Of a stretch of 64,000 nt of DNA, positions 10,235-20,693 are shown piece after piece. Each line of letters begins with the position of its first letter. Position 1 is the stretch's first letter. The stretch comes from Eutreptiella sp. 'Long Island Sound 2002'. Taxonomy: Eukaryota > Euglenozoa > Euglenophyceae > Eutreptiales > Eutreptiaceae. The DNA is taken from assembly GCA_964036045.1 (NCBI GenBank), contig OZ038392.1:20734090-20798089 (forward strand). The letters run 5' to 3'. The translations under genes and the position numbers were made by a program. The notes beneath the pieces are model-generated. The model was not told the origin of the DNA. It saw nothing but the letters and a program-made list of their open reading frames with translations, and searched no databases.

Positions 10235-11570
10235 GCGGCATTGAGAACGCCGGAGGGCGGGTCGTTTTGCCCCCGCAATGCGGCCCAGGGGCGGGTGGTG
10301 TTGGTGTCTGGGTCCTTCGTGGCCGCCTGGAAACCCGCAGCGCAGGATTGCGGGCCCGGGTCCTGATCGTCCGGGGCCCACGACAGCCAGCGGGGGGGTT
10401 GTTCAGGACACGTGCTTCCTCCATGGCTCCGTGAAAGACCACCTCGTATCCTGCAGCTTCCCCCTCCCGTTTACAGACCCCCTAGAGGCATAGACAGAGG
10501 CGGGGGAAAATGGAATTTTCTAACACGGACCATTTTTCAGCCCCTTTTTGGGTCCCTAAACTCTGCACCTTCAGACCCCCCCCCCCGCCTGAAGCAAAGC
10601 CCTGCCCCCTCGACAGACACCCGTCCCGTCGATGTCGTAACACATCAGACCTGACACTGGATACACAACACGGTCCCCAACCAGCCTTTAGGGGGCACTC
10701 CCTGCCTTTTTTTTTGTCCACACTAACGGGCTCCGTGGGTTGCCGCTACCCCACAACCAGGCGCACCGCTTTCGGGAGATCTCAGTGCCTCACATACAAA
10801 CAGACGATCTGGTGCTGGAGCTGGAGCTGGAGTCTCGCTCTTTTTTGGGGGGGGGGAGGGGGCAAACCCCTGGGGTCACAGACCACGAAGCCATCAGGGC
10901 CCGTGACTCTGACATGCGAGCAGCCCACGATCTTGTGCTGGATATCTTGGCCACCGCCTGTGTCCGTTGTGCCCCCTCCCCTCCCCCAAAAGGGAAAGAA
11001 TCATTGTGGTTGTTAGAAGCCCCTGTCAGGAAAATTATCCCGCAGATGCACACCCCAGCGCGCACAAGTCAGTGCTGGAGTCAGCAAACCCAGCATGGAC
11101 TCGCAGTGTGCATCTGGATGCACCTGGTCAACGGCACGGGCAGCAGCCCGTCTCCGGGACGGCCGACCCCGGAGTAGTCAAACAGGACAAGCCATCCAGG
11201 GGCTCCGTTGACAGGACCAAAACACGTTCGGACCCACAGAGGGTCAGAATGAGCAGTGGCGAGAGGCCAATAGGCGCCGCCAAAGGCAAACAACCTAATA
11301 CCGAGGCCTTGTGCCAACCCCCGCCCCCCTGGCCCCACCAGCAGGCAAGAAGGGGGCACGCTGTTGATGACCATGTGGAACAATTCAAACGAATGGCTGG
11401 AAGTTTCTATGGCGGAGGCATTCAGTCTATCAGACCCGACCATGGATCCCCCACTGGCAGGCCCCAAGAGCCCTCTGAGGCCCGGACGTGGAGCACCACG
11501 GCCTGTACAAGTGGCTGGACATGAGAGCCCTGAACTCTGCGGAAGGCAGTTGCCACCAAGCACCAACGGC
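10235..11570. other. Downstream region with unassigned open frames
   Basis: Plus-strand frames 10740-11177 and 10967-11524 overlap; neither shows a known domain. The first has a region of ordinary composition (LVLDILATACVRC). They could be exons of an unrecognised gene or chance ORFs. Homopolymers are frequent (10576-10588, 10846-10862). Confidence 0.35.
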
Positions 11571-11626
11571 AGCAGCATGCCGCAGCATGCCGCAGCATGC
11601 CGCAGCATGCCGCAGCATGCCGCAGC
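11571..11626 (+). repeat. 10-bp tandem repeat AGCATGCCGC, block 1
   Basis: About 5.5 copies of AGCATGCCGC. Each unit contains the self-complementary GCATGC. It is followed 35 bases later by block 2. Confidence 0.9.
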
Positions 11627-11660
11627 GCCAGATTCTGGGAGCTGTTGGTGGGGGTTTTGA

Positions 11661-11705
11661 AGCATGCCGCAGCATGCCGCAGCATGCCGCAGCATGCCTC
11701 AGCGA
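11661..11705 (+). repeat. 10-bp tandem repeat AGCATGCCGC, block 2
   Basis: About 4 copies, preceded by TTGA and followed by CAGCGAGCCAAAATT. The same flanks surround block 3 at 11991-12046, so blocks 2 and 3 belong to one repeated unit. Confidence 0.9.
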
Positions 11706-11779
11706 GCCAAAATTTTCACATGGCGGACTTTTTTTTCATAACATGTCAAACCTCTGAACCCTTTGTTGCACAAGCACCT

Positions 11780-11850
11780 CAGAACTGAGTGGTAGCTCAG
11801 TGGTCTATGTACCAGGCCCCAGTTTGGAGGGTTGTCGGTTCCATTCCCGG
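11780..11850 (+). repeat. tRNA-derived SINE head
   Basis: A perfect A-box match TAGCTCAGTGG (11793-11803) and a B box GGTTCCATTCC (11837-11847) are spaced as in a tRNA. The T stem (GTCGG/CCCGG) and acceptor do not pair well, so it is a pseudo-tRNA or SINE promoter rather than a working tRNA. Confidence 0.6.
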
Positions 11851-11990
11851 AAAGGGCAATTTTTTGCCTGTCAGTTCCTCTCTATTGTTGCACAGATCTT
11901 CGCTTTTTTGGTGTTGTTTTGACATGTCAAGTCCTGAGGATACTCAAACAACCGAGGGATCACAGGAGGTACCCTTGACCAACAGCTTGA

Positions 11991-12046
11991 AGCATGCCGC
12001 AGCATGCCGCAGCATGCCGCAGCGTGCCGCAGCATGCCGCAGCGAG
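11991..12046 (+). repeat. 10-bp tandem repeat AGCATGCCGC, block 3
   Basis: Five copies with one variant unit (AGCGTGCCGC). The same flanks as block 2 (TTGA before, AGCGAGCCAAAATT after) show that a larger segment was copied. Confidence 0.9.
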
Positions 12047-13110
12047 CCAAAATTGTCTTGGGGACCGTTGGTGCTTGGTTGCCACGGAAGCGAAGTGGCG
12101 ATCCACACCTGGAGAGTACATTAGCGCTGGGCACGCGCCGGGCAGAGTTTTCCGATGCTTTGGTGTGGCCCCTCCAGTTGGGGTTAAGGACTCCCACTCT
12201 TCGGTGTGGCCACTTGAGTGGTCCCTCGCGCACAAGAGGGGGATTCTTTGATTTTGAGGTGGGTGGCCATGATGGGGCCTACAAGGGCAGGGTGCATGTG
12301 ATCGTCCCATTTGTTGGGCGAAAAAATGGGAAGTTATTTGATTGCCAACAGTCATACACTGTGCTTGTGCTTAGGGTTCCTCGGCTAGAGGAGGGAGTGA
12401 TGTTTGGGGGTAAAGCATTGTGATAGATGGCCCGAACATTCATTTGGATGCTGCGCACGCCGGGCATGCGCCGGGCAAACGTACCCTCCTGACCTCATCA
12501 TGGCCCCCCAGGCCACAGCGCACCCCCTCTGCCAGCGCCCTCCGTGCCTCCCTCTATCCCATTATCTTTTTGTCCGGGGGTTACCACCGCGGCAAATGCC
12601 CCGCCAATGCCCTGCCGCCCCTGATCTGTCACGTAGCCCACCACCAAATGGTCACAGTTGGTGTTTGGAACCCCTTCTCCCGATGTTCTGCTGCCTGCAT
12701 TGGTGCTGCAGAGCACGCTCCATTTGTTCAGTCAGGTTACCAGGCCCTTGCAGGGATCGCCTGCGCTTGCAGGGGTTGTTGTAACCCCCTCCTCCCCCCA
12801 ATCAGGGATGCATGTTAGTTCTGCCCCAACCGCTTCTGCACGCCCCCCCGGCCCTCCACCCGTTTTGCATTCGCCAGCACGGCTCCTGAAAGCGCTTCCC
12901 GCCGCCAGTAACCGCTGATGCAACTGCTCTCGAAACCCGCTCCCCAGCATGTGACGTTTGCACACAGCGGGTGTGCGGGCATGCGTGATGACAGGTTCGC
13001 CACCAGCAATGGTGCTGTGGCAATGTTTATGCATGCAGTCCATGCCTGTGAGTGCATTCTAACAAGCCACAGCAACACGATATTGGTTGCAAATGCGGGT
13101 CCAGCTGTGC
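12047..13110. other. Intergenic stretch, no gene recognised
   Basis: Pro/Ser-rich chance frames only. No motifs, RNA genes or arrays were seen up to the tetranucleotide repeat at 13113. Confidence 0.45.
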
Positions 13111-13112
13111 TC

Positions 13113-13114
13113 AG

Positions 13115-13153
<39 letters not shown>
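13113..13153 (+). repeat. (CAGG)n microsatellite
   Basis: About ten tandem CAGG units. Simple tetranucleotide repeat. Confidence 0.95.
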
Positions 13154-13154
<1 letters not shown>

Positions 13155-13454
13155 TACGCACTTGTTCACAAGGAAGGGGGGGGGGTCGAATATAGGTTTG
13201 TTATAATTGTCGAACCTTCCGGGTTGGCTTGATGTGCGTCCGTTTCCTAGAACAGAGCTACACACACACCTCATGGATGCAGGAGAAGCACGTATAGATG
13301 TAGCATTGCTGTCATTGTTCCAGATACGCTTTAGGACAAAATTCTGGAGGGAAAGGCCCCCGGGTCCGAAGCCCCCCCCCCCCCCTCCGTTGCTTTTGCA
13401 CTTCTGGGATGCAAGTCTAACCGGCCCAGTGGGGGATGTAGGCTTGTAGGCTGT

Positions 13455-13640
13455 ATCCAAACGGGCCAAGAAACATTCGATAACCGCCGACTGCGGTGAG
13501 CTCAAGGCAACATTCGGCCCTCGATTGAGGTGTGCTGCAGAGCAGCAGGTCAAACAATGAACTGAAGTTTGTGGCGATGACCATATGCCTGTGACACGGG
13601 GGCATATGTGAGCTCTGTATCCGTTGCTTTATGGCCCCCT
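13455..13640 (+). repeat. Dispersed repeat, copy 2 (see 9240-9400)
   Basis: Diverged partner of 9240-9400, with the same order of short identical blocks, for example GAAACATTCGATA and ATCCGTTGCTT followed by GGCCCCCT. Confidence 0.6.
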
Positions 13641-14344
13641 CCACAGCAGTCGAAACTTGAAAGTGGTAGCCGCGTTGGGCGCCCATGTGTGCGTACCATG
13701 CGACGGCATGTGTTGGGGTTACGACATCGGTGTATGGGTACATGGGTGCCATGTAGTGTGGTCGTTGTAGGTTGCCGTTGCTTGGTATCGTCAAACCCTC
13801 CTCTGCTATTCAGGAAACCGACCCGTCTTTACCCAGCACTGCAAGTGCCGTTTCCAAGCCCGAGCGTCACCCCCCCCCCCCCCCCCCGCCTCCGGCATTC
13901 TAAAGCGCCCATGGATGATTCTCTCCCAATCAAGCCTTTGCTTAGTGGGGAGGGGGGTCAGGGCGGGTTCCTTGTGGATGGCGCTGGGTCCTACTCAGTT
14001 GCCCATAGGGTGGGGCTCCTTCCTACTGAGCTGACTGGCATGTGGGGCTGGATCCAACTGACATGCCCTCACCAGGGCAGGGGGTAACCCCCAGCCCCCG
14101 CGCCCACTAAGCAAAGGCCTGCTCCAAATGCGATAATTGCATCCACAGAATTTTACTTGCAACAACGCTGGGTGATTTGTTTTTTCCCCCTTTTACCGAT
14201 TCAACATGTGCGAGCATCTGTGTCAGTCTTCGCATTCAAATCAACTGGGGAGTTCGATGTGATGTAGAATGGTGGCGGGCAAAGAAATGATGGACTGGCC
14301 AACACCTTCACCACACCACAACGTAAGGCCACAGGGAATGCCAT
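13641..14344. other. Intergenic stretch, no gene recognised
   Basis: Contains a C17 run (13870-13886). No coding motifs were recognised. Confidence 0.45.
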
Positions 14345-14388
14345 GCACGCAGTGCGCACGCAGTGCACACGCAGTGCGCACGCAGTGC
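14345..14388 (+). repeat. 11-bp tandem repeat GCACGCAGTGC x 4, block 1
   Basis: Four copies, one with ACACGCAGTGC. Adjacent units create GTGCGCAC palindromes. Block 2 of the same repeat is at 15009-15074. Confidence 0.9.
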
Positions 14389-14464
14389 GAAGTTTTGGAT
14401 GTTAGCCAATACTCGGACCCTACTTTTGGCCCCTTTTGACAAGTTTTTGGTTCCATACTGGGTT

Positions 14465-14620
14465 TTTTTTTAGCTTCCTATGCATTTGGAATGTGGCACA
14501 TTTGAATTGTCACCCTTTGTACCCCAATGTCAACCATTTTTACCCATTTTCCATCCCCCATATTGAACTCTCCTTACTATGGGGACCCCGAGAAGGCAGG
14601 GGTGATGTAGCCATACATAG
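14465..14620 (+). repeat. Dispersed repeat with GGGGACCCCGAGAAGGCAGG core, copy 1
   Basis: The core TATGGGGACCCCGAGAAGGC...GTGATGTAGCCATA (14578-14616) and an upstream stretch (TTTGGAAT.TGG, CATTTG.ATT.TCACCC, CCATTTT, CTCCTTACTA) recur at 16655-16862. Confidence 0.65.
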
Positions 14621-15008
14621 CCCGCGGACTTTGAGGAGTTTGTGGTACGGCCTTCATCCCCACCACATCACTGATCTCGCTGGCCATCAACAAGTGTGTC
14701 GCGTCCACGCTGAGAATCACCACCGCCCTCCCCTTCACCCTATCCGCGGTCCCCATCACCCAAGAGACCACGGACAACGCATTCCCCGCACTCCGAGTCA
14801 AGGGACACCTCATCGCCGCCTCCAAGAGCCAAGCCACGGGCACCGAAACACTCGAAGCAAGCGGACTTTACAAGGCTGAGTGGTTTGTTCATAGGGACAG
14901 TGGAGTACCAAGTTGAAGGCAGTTCCGTTGTTCTCATGTGGGCTTTGTTGCTTCGCTGTGCAACCAGTCAGGTGACAGGTATTCTTGGGTGAGTATCCCG
15001 GCCTCTGC

Positions 15009-15074
15009 GTGCGCAGTATGCACGCAGTGCGCACGCAGTGCCCACGCAGTGCACACGCAGTGCGCACGCAGTGC
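15009..15074 (+). repeat. 11-bp tandem repeat GCACGCAGTGC x 6, block 2
   Basis: Six copies with small changes, followed by AAGAACTTGGCC. Block 1, followed by GAAGTTTTGG, is at 14345-14388. Confidence 0.9.
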
Positions 15075-16514
15075 AAGAACTTGGCCACAGACTTGTTGCT
15101 GGAAAGGGGTTGTTGGAATGGAGCAGGCAGAAATGGGTATCTTGCAACCTCACCTCCTGCACCTCAGCCCTGGCGCAAGCACCCGCCACTGCACAGGATC
15201 ATTCGGACGACAGGAAATCGGACAACCATAATTGGATGTGTACAAGCCATTGTGACCAATGCTGATGTGCACATGGGCCGGACAACATATACGTCCACAA
15301 ACCTTCTTTGATCTTGCAGTGCGGTTTGTGTTGAATGGTTTTGCCAGCCCAGAAAAGCCCAGCCCAGTGTGTTCTGACAGCTATGGGCCAGCAGACAGTC
15401 AATGAAGGAGTGGTTATTGGTGCCCTGGCTGGAAGGCCTGACTTGACACAACTATTCGTGGATTTTCAGTCCGGTTTAGCTTCTTACAGCAGATGCGGCT
15501 CTCTAAGCAACTGAAAGGCGACGACCAGAGCGATATGAATCAAGGCTGAGCATGGGGGTGGGCGTGAGGTCGGCATTTTGTTGGTTGGGTATGGTTGGGT
15601 TGAGTGTGAAAGAGGCTCATGGGTGGGTTGAAGCTGACGGTAAAGCTCACGGTGTGAGGCTCAGCGCAGCATGCTTGTAGGCGTGTGCGTCGCAATGTCA
15701 GAAACATCGAAATTGGAAGGTTCATGGCGGATATGTGTGCATGTTTGGTGTATGAGTGTGTGTGAGTGTGTGTGTGTGTGTGTGTGTGTATGGGTGTATG
15801 TGAGTGTGCAAAAGTGAAAACAGGCCAAGAGTTTAGCATTCGCAACGTCCCAGAGAAATGCTGATGAAACTTACGTCGACGGGTGAAGTATACACCCCCG
15901 CGAGAATGGAGTTGATGCTGTGCTGCACCAAAGAGCCGGTACAGATGCAGCCTGTAGAAATTGCGTCAATGCAATGTGGCGCAGAGGGCGACGTGTTTGA
16001 TGCACAGAAAAGATACTTCGATTCAAGTTACATGTCACATGTCTTATGATGCACAATTGCTGCCTAGATTGAGCCCTTTGGATTTGGAATGGTGCATGTA
16101 CCCTGCCCTGTCTTCGTTCCCTTGCCCGATCCTCTGCTCTCACAGGGGTATGACCACTTTGCCGCGTTCGCTGTTATGGGACAGATGCTACCCTCCCCTG
16201 TCCAAGCCCGCCCTTGTCCCAGCCAAAATAGTCTAAAGGACCTGATTGATTCTGTGCATGATTGAAGTCGGTGCTTTTTGAAAGGAAGCCCATGAAATCC
16301 GAAGTTTTTTTGTAGAGTTGTTAGGATCTTTGACACGTTTGACACATTGTATGCAGCTGGAGATCTTCATTTTGAGTTGACTTTGAGAGACGGTCCTCAC
16401 CATTACCCCCCAAAACCGCAAAAAAAAAAGCCACTCCTCTCAGTGTCACCCACAAGCCACCTCAGCTCCACTACCCGTGATGGCAGCCAGCATATTGAAA
16501 GTCTCAGATTATTT
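15075..16514. other. Intergenic stretch with a TG-rich microsatellite
   Basis: Holds a TG/TGAG microsatellite at about 15756-15810. No gene was recognised; several short frames occur on both strands without motifs. Confidence 0.45.
15756..15810 (+). repeat. (TG)n microsatellite
   Basis: Long TG run interrupted by TGAG and TATG. Confidence 0.9.
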
Positions 16515-16585
16515 TGGCATAACACAACAATCCTCGGCCCCCGCAAGGGGGACACAAGTTCGAACCCCAGAAGGCAGCGCTTGAT
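16510..16585 (+). repeat. tRNA-like SINE head
   Basis: TGGCATAACAC (16515-16525) resembles an A box. AGTTCGAACCCC (16557-16568) is a good B box. Between them is a possible hairpin (CCCCCgcaaGGGGG). No closing acceptor stem is visible. Confidence 0.45.
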
Positions 16586-16654
16586 TTGGCGGACGGCATT
16601 GGGGGAGCGTTGGGGTTCTATGGGCATTGTTGTTGTTTGACAACGGGTATTTTG

Positions 16655-16862
16655 ATGCTTCTTTCACATTCGGGATATGGTATATTTGGATTCTCACCCA
16701 GTTTCACCAGTTTTCTTCCATTTTTTGCTCGTTTCCACCACATCCACTCCTTACTAGGTTGACTTCTCCCCACCATGGGGACCCCAAGAAAGCAGGGGTC
16801 ATGTAGCCATATTGATTTCTCTTCACCATGGGGACCCCGAGAAGGCAGGGGTGATGTTGCGA
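16655..16862 (+). repeat. Dispersed repeat with GGGGACCCC core, copies 2 and 3
   Basis: Two cores in tandem, ACCATGGGGACCCCAAGAAA (16770-16812) and ACCATGGGGACCCCGAGAAG (16828-16860), with the same upstream stretch as 14465-14577. GGGGaCCCC is nearly palindromic. Confidence 0.65.
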
Positions 16863-17342
16863 ATACTGAGTTTGCGCTTCGTTCTTATGACGTGAGGCAG
16901 AAACGCCGTCCAAACCGCTTGCGGCTTGGGGACTCATTACCATAGCGAAATCTATGGGAAAGGTAAAGGCAAAGTACCGTTTGTTAAGTACAATACAAAT
17001 GACATTTGGAGTTGTTGAATTCACAGCTATTGTCTAATTATGCAACGTGCTTTGTAGGGAAGGTCTGCAGTCCATAATGGTCTATTTGGGGGGCCTTCTC
17101 CATCAGAGGGTAAATCTCGGGCTGAAGTCGGGATACTTAATAGAAAGGTAGCGCGCCGGGCGCGCGCCGGGCAAACATTCCCCCATTGATCTCCCACCCC
17201 TCGACAATTTTGCGCTTCTAGCCATGCTAGCTGATGCCATCTTGTGTTCGCTTGGTGTGGGTTGAAGTGTCGGCTTTGCAAGTGGCTTTTGTCGACAAGT
17301 TTTCTTGTTCATTTACTTTTCAACATATTCCGTCTAGCATTG

Positions 17343-17411
17343 TAATAGTACAGTGGCTAAATGCCCCAGCGTGAGGCCTCGTCAGGCGGGTTCGAGTCCC
17401 GGCTCGGGCGC
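17343..17411 (+). repeat. tRNA-like sequence
   Basis: A-box-like AGTACAGTGGCTAAATGCC (17348-17366) and a strong B box GGGTTCGAGTCCCGG (17388-17402). The T stem pairs at four of five positions. It is either a SINE head or a decayed tRNA. Confidence 0.5.
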
Positions 17412-17774
17412 GTTTGCATGGTGATGTGGTCAATGTAGATCTGGTGCCCATCTATGAGCAGTAGCTACGCCCAACCCGGTAGCAAGTTGTATTGCTAAAC
17501 TTTCTACACCAGTCACAAATCACCTTGAAGAAAGGTTGTTAGACCAGTCCCACGTGTGGACGCCATACCCCCCCCCTTTTTTCGGTTGTTCGCATAGCAT
17601 ACCCCAAGGCATGCTATTTGACATCTAACCCCTTGTGAATTCATTATTTTGCCCCCAAAAAACAATCCTCCAATGGATTTTTTGATTCTGAGCCCTCCAT
17701 CCCCCCAAAACCGGATGCCGCATTTTTTTTGGGGGGGGGGGGTTGTGAGGGTGGGGGGGGGTCAAAAGTTTCTG

Positions 17775-17910
17775 TCTTGAAGGGTTTGAACCAGGGTCGG
17801 GTAAGACAGCTGATGAGCTGACCAACCCGCGCCGGCAATTGCCGGACAGGATTCGAACCGGTGCTTGGCGAGTCATCGGGCGAATGTTGTACCATTCCAC
17901 CACTGATTGT
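17775..17910 (-). repeat. Two tRNA-like units in tandem (dimeric SINE), minus strand
   Basis: Read on the minus strand, unit 1 (17910 to about 17840) has TGGTGGAATGGTACAAC as A box and CGGTTCGAATCCTG as B box. Unit 2 (about 17829 to 17778) has TTGGTCAGCTCATCAGC as A box and TGGTTCAAACCC as B box. The short joint contains the palindrome CCGGCAATTGCCGG. Dimeric tRNA-derived SINEs are known in eukaryotes; this assignment is from box spacing only. Confidence 0.6.
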
Positions 17911-18385
17911 TCGTGCTGAAATGCTGTTCCCCTTGTAGCTGTAGGATGCGACCAAAAAAAAGCCAAACTGTCTGCCTGCCTGCTTGCCTGACTGCCTGCT
18001 TGATTGGCTGATAGTCAGCCTAATTGACTGACGCCAGCCTCTTTTTGAGGTGCCTTGCCGAAGGCAGTAGATTTTTTCACACACACACCCGGCTACCAAG
18101 GTACTGCCAATGGCCAGCCTGGCCTTTGAGTTTTTGTGTGAGCCCCATCGTCTACGAACACCCCGCAACTTGACAGAGAATTAGGAAGCCGGCAGCAGGT
18201 ATGGCCGAATGAGTGTTGGGTTACCCGCCTGTGCAAAAGAATACACATATAATGACATTAAGATAGTCAGTACATGCATCAGCTGTCGCTTTGCCATGAT
18301 CACTCTGCATAGACTTCGTGGGCTGTGCCGTTACATATTGGCATATTGGCCCCCCCCCCCTCCAAATATGGAGAAGATTGCATTC
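17911..18385. other. Intergenic stretch, no gene recognised
   Basis: Includes an imperfect CTGC/TTGC-rich stretch at 17965-18010. No coding motif. Confidence 0.4.
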
Positions 18386-18399
18386 CTTCCCTCAGCAAC

Positions 18400-19345
18400 A
18401 CCAGTCTTTCATTTCTGAACTGCCGTGGAACAAGCTCAAAATAGGCCACCGCCTACGACATTGGCAACTGCACTTGTTACACGGCCCCAACAACGGTGCC
18501 CCACTAACTACGGACCATGTGCTCTTTTCTTGCAGTAACTTGCAAAAGGATTGGGGCCTCTTGGGCCTAGCAATGTTCCCCTTTACCCATGAGGGACGGA
18601 GGATCCCCTCCTTAGCACAAGCCTACACAAAACACGCGAACATGTCTCAGGTCAGATAGCATGGTCTGCCATCATTTCTAACTGGCTAACCCCCCACAGC
18701 ATGGGCCTCAACAGTGACCGGCAGCTGGTTGCATTTTTTACATGCTTGGCATTGCACACTGTTGCAATGACAACAAGCCCTATTCAAACACATCCCGCTC
18801 CAGCTACAGGCTTCAATGCTACATGCCATTGTCTCCCACATAGCTGGAAAAAGGCTTCACTTGAATAAAGTCATTGATGCTGCTCTTTTGCACCGAATGT
18901 TGGCCGCCGAAAGCAAGCAAAGACGCAGCTAAAACCGTTGTCCGGCAAACACCGCACAAATTGGAGTCCAAGGACATCAAACTCATCTACACTGACGGCT
19001 TGTCCAAATGGCATGACACTAAAGGCTATATTGGCGCCTGCAGCAGCTTTTTTGAACATGAGCTTGAGTGGGCTCTTTACGACCCACCCTAATTGGGTCA
19101 AACCAACCAGGCGGCTAGGCTACTGGCAGTAAACACGGCTGTACACACATGATAATATTGCCATCATCATAGACAGTGAGTGGGTCTTCAATGGGGCCAC
19201 ACGGCTGGCCCAAAAATGACGCGCACGAGGCCGGATTTCTAGGACTAGCCTAGTCGCATATTCCGGCTTTGAAGGGCACTTTTGCAACCAATTGATCGCC
19301 ACACTAGCATCCTTGAATGGTATCATGCTCACATTAGGATATTAC
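18400..19345 (+). pseudogene. Decayed LINE 3' part: zinc-knuckle region then RNase H
   Basis: First segment (about 18405-18656): LKIGHRLRHWQLHLLHG and TTDHVLFSCSNLQKDWGLLG, resembling the knuckle region before RNase H in LINE B (31460-31600). After stops and shifts comes an RNase H start at 18976-19050, IKLIYTDGLSKWHDTKGYIG (first Asp). This continues as NQAARLLAVNTAVH, where the expected Glu is changed, then AIIIDSEWVFNGATRLAQK (second Asp) near 19158-19220. The order knuckle then RNase H matches LINE B, so this is a 5'-truncated dead relative. Confidence 0.6.
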
Positions 19346-19354
19346 CCCCGCCCC

Positions 19355-19406
19355 CCCTTGTACAAGCTACGCCCTTGTACAAGCTACGCCCTTGTCCAAG
19401 CTACAG
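19355..19406 (+). repeat. 17-bp tandem repeat x 3
   Basis: Three units of CCCTTGTACAAGCTACG; each of the first two holds the palindrome CTTGTACAAG. Confidence 0.9.
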
Positions 19407-19731
19407 TGGGCGTAGGGACCGTATTAATTTGGCACCTAATTTTAATTCGGTACCAAACGTAGTGCAGCCACATAAGACATGGGTTTGACGAATTTGCCAG
19501 TCACATAGAGTCATGGACACACGGGTGGGCCATCTCCTCAGTTCAGGTACGCGACCCCCCCCCCCCCCCATGTCCCCACCCTCCGGGCCCACTTAGTTAC
19601 AAAGTGTCAACAGCTACCGGCCCTAAACCTAACCAGGATCAAATATTGGGACCGAGCTGGTGGGGAAAGGAACATCGTATAGGATACTTCGACGACAAAT
19701 GAGGTACGCACTGGAAAATGGATGAGATCGG

Positions 19732-20230
19732 CTCAAAAGGGGCTCAAAATGACCCGTGTTCATCCGTTTGGGCACCACAACTGGACTAGGATCATTTTTG
19801 GAAAACCATGGTTTTGACCCGTTCTTGAGCCATTTGTGGTCCCAAATTGGCCTGTTTTCAATGCCCTTTCGGCCCTGAGAGGGGCCAACATTGCTGAACA
19901 TAGGCTCAAAATGGGCTCATTGGACTGGTTTGTGCACCCCAAAACGGTCCAATAGTATCCTTGGAAAAACACATTTTTGAACCTTTTTTGACTGGTTTTT
20001 TGTCCCAAACAACCCATTTTCAAGGCATTTTGTGACTCCGGAGTGGCCAAAATGGCTTGCAACGGGCTCAATGGGCTCATTTCACTTGTTAAGGCACCCC
20101 AAATGGTCTAGGATCATTTGTGGAAAAAACACATTTTTGACCCATTTTTGACCCATTTTTTTGTCTCTATGCAGCCCATTTTCAAGGCATTTTGGGATTT
20201 TAGGAGGGCCAAAACGGGCCACCACAAGCT
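19732..20230 (+). repeat. Satellite-like tandem repeat, about 160-172 bp x 3
   Basis: Three diverged units begin with GGCTCAAAA or GGGCTCAATGGGCTCAT near 19731, 19903 and 20063. Shared blocks run in the same order: GGCACC or GCACCCCAAA, CTAGGATCATTT, GGAAAA...ATTTTTGA, TTTTTGTCCC, CCCATTTTCAAGGCATTTTG and GGGCCAA. It ends where the LINE A 5' motif begins. Confidence 0.8.
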
Positions 20231-20285
20231 CAAAACGAGTGTCTATTTTTTTTCGGTGTTTGTCCTACCAAGGCCCTACGCTGGG

Positions 20286-20693
20286 TTTCTGAGTGTCTTT
20301 TTTTTTCGATGTCTTTTCATGGACTGCCTACCGGGGATCATGCCCCTAGGCACAACTAAAACATCGGCTACTACGAGGAGTACCACGGAGACGAACTCTC
20401 AGCCGTCCCAAGCGCTTTCCAGCCGCAACGGACGCACCACTGCTCCACAAGTACGCAACAGTGGACAAACGACCTGCTGTACTCAGCGCTTCTGAAGGTC
20501 TGCCGAACACCGGTCGCCTCTTTGCACACTGAGCCTCTGGGCCCGGGTCCTCTCCTGCATCCCCAGGCGCCTAGGGACCTCCACCGCGGCTGCAAGGGCA
20601 ACGCGTGGTCATCTCCCGGTCCTGGTGGTGTGACTGAGCTCCCCCCCAGTCGCAACCGCTTACTGGTGAAAGGGCGGACACCCCTTCCTGAGT
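20286..20693 (+). promoter_or_regulatory. LINE A 5' untranslated region with duplicated 5' motif
   Basis: The motif GAGTGTCT plus a T-run plus TCGGTG or TCGATG occurs at 20237 and 20286, as a duplication of about 50 bases, and again at the LINE B start. Non-LTR elements keep their internal promoter at the extreme 5' end, so the conserved motif is a promoter candidate. No coding motif lies between 20340 and 20693. Confidence 0.4.

Noticed and set aside
10740-11524. Coding exons of a second host gene
   Set aside because: Overlapping frames without recognisable domain, conserved splice sites or a clear start; left as unassigned.
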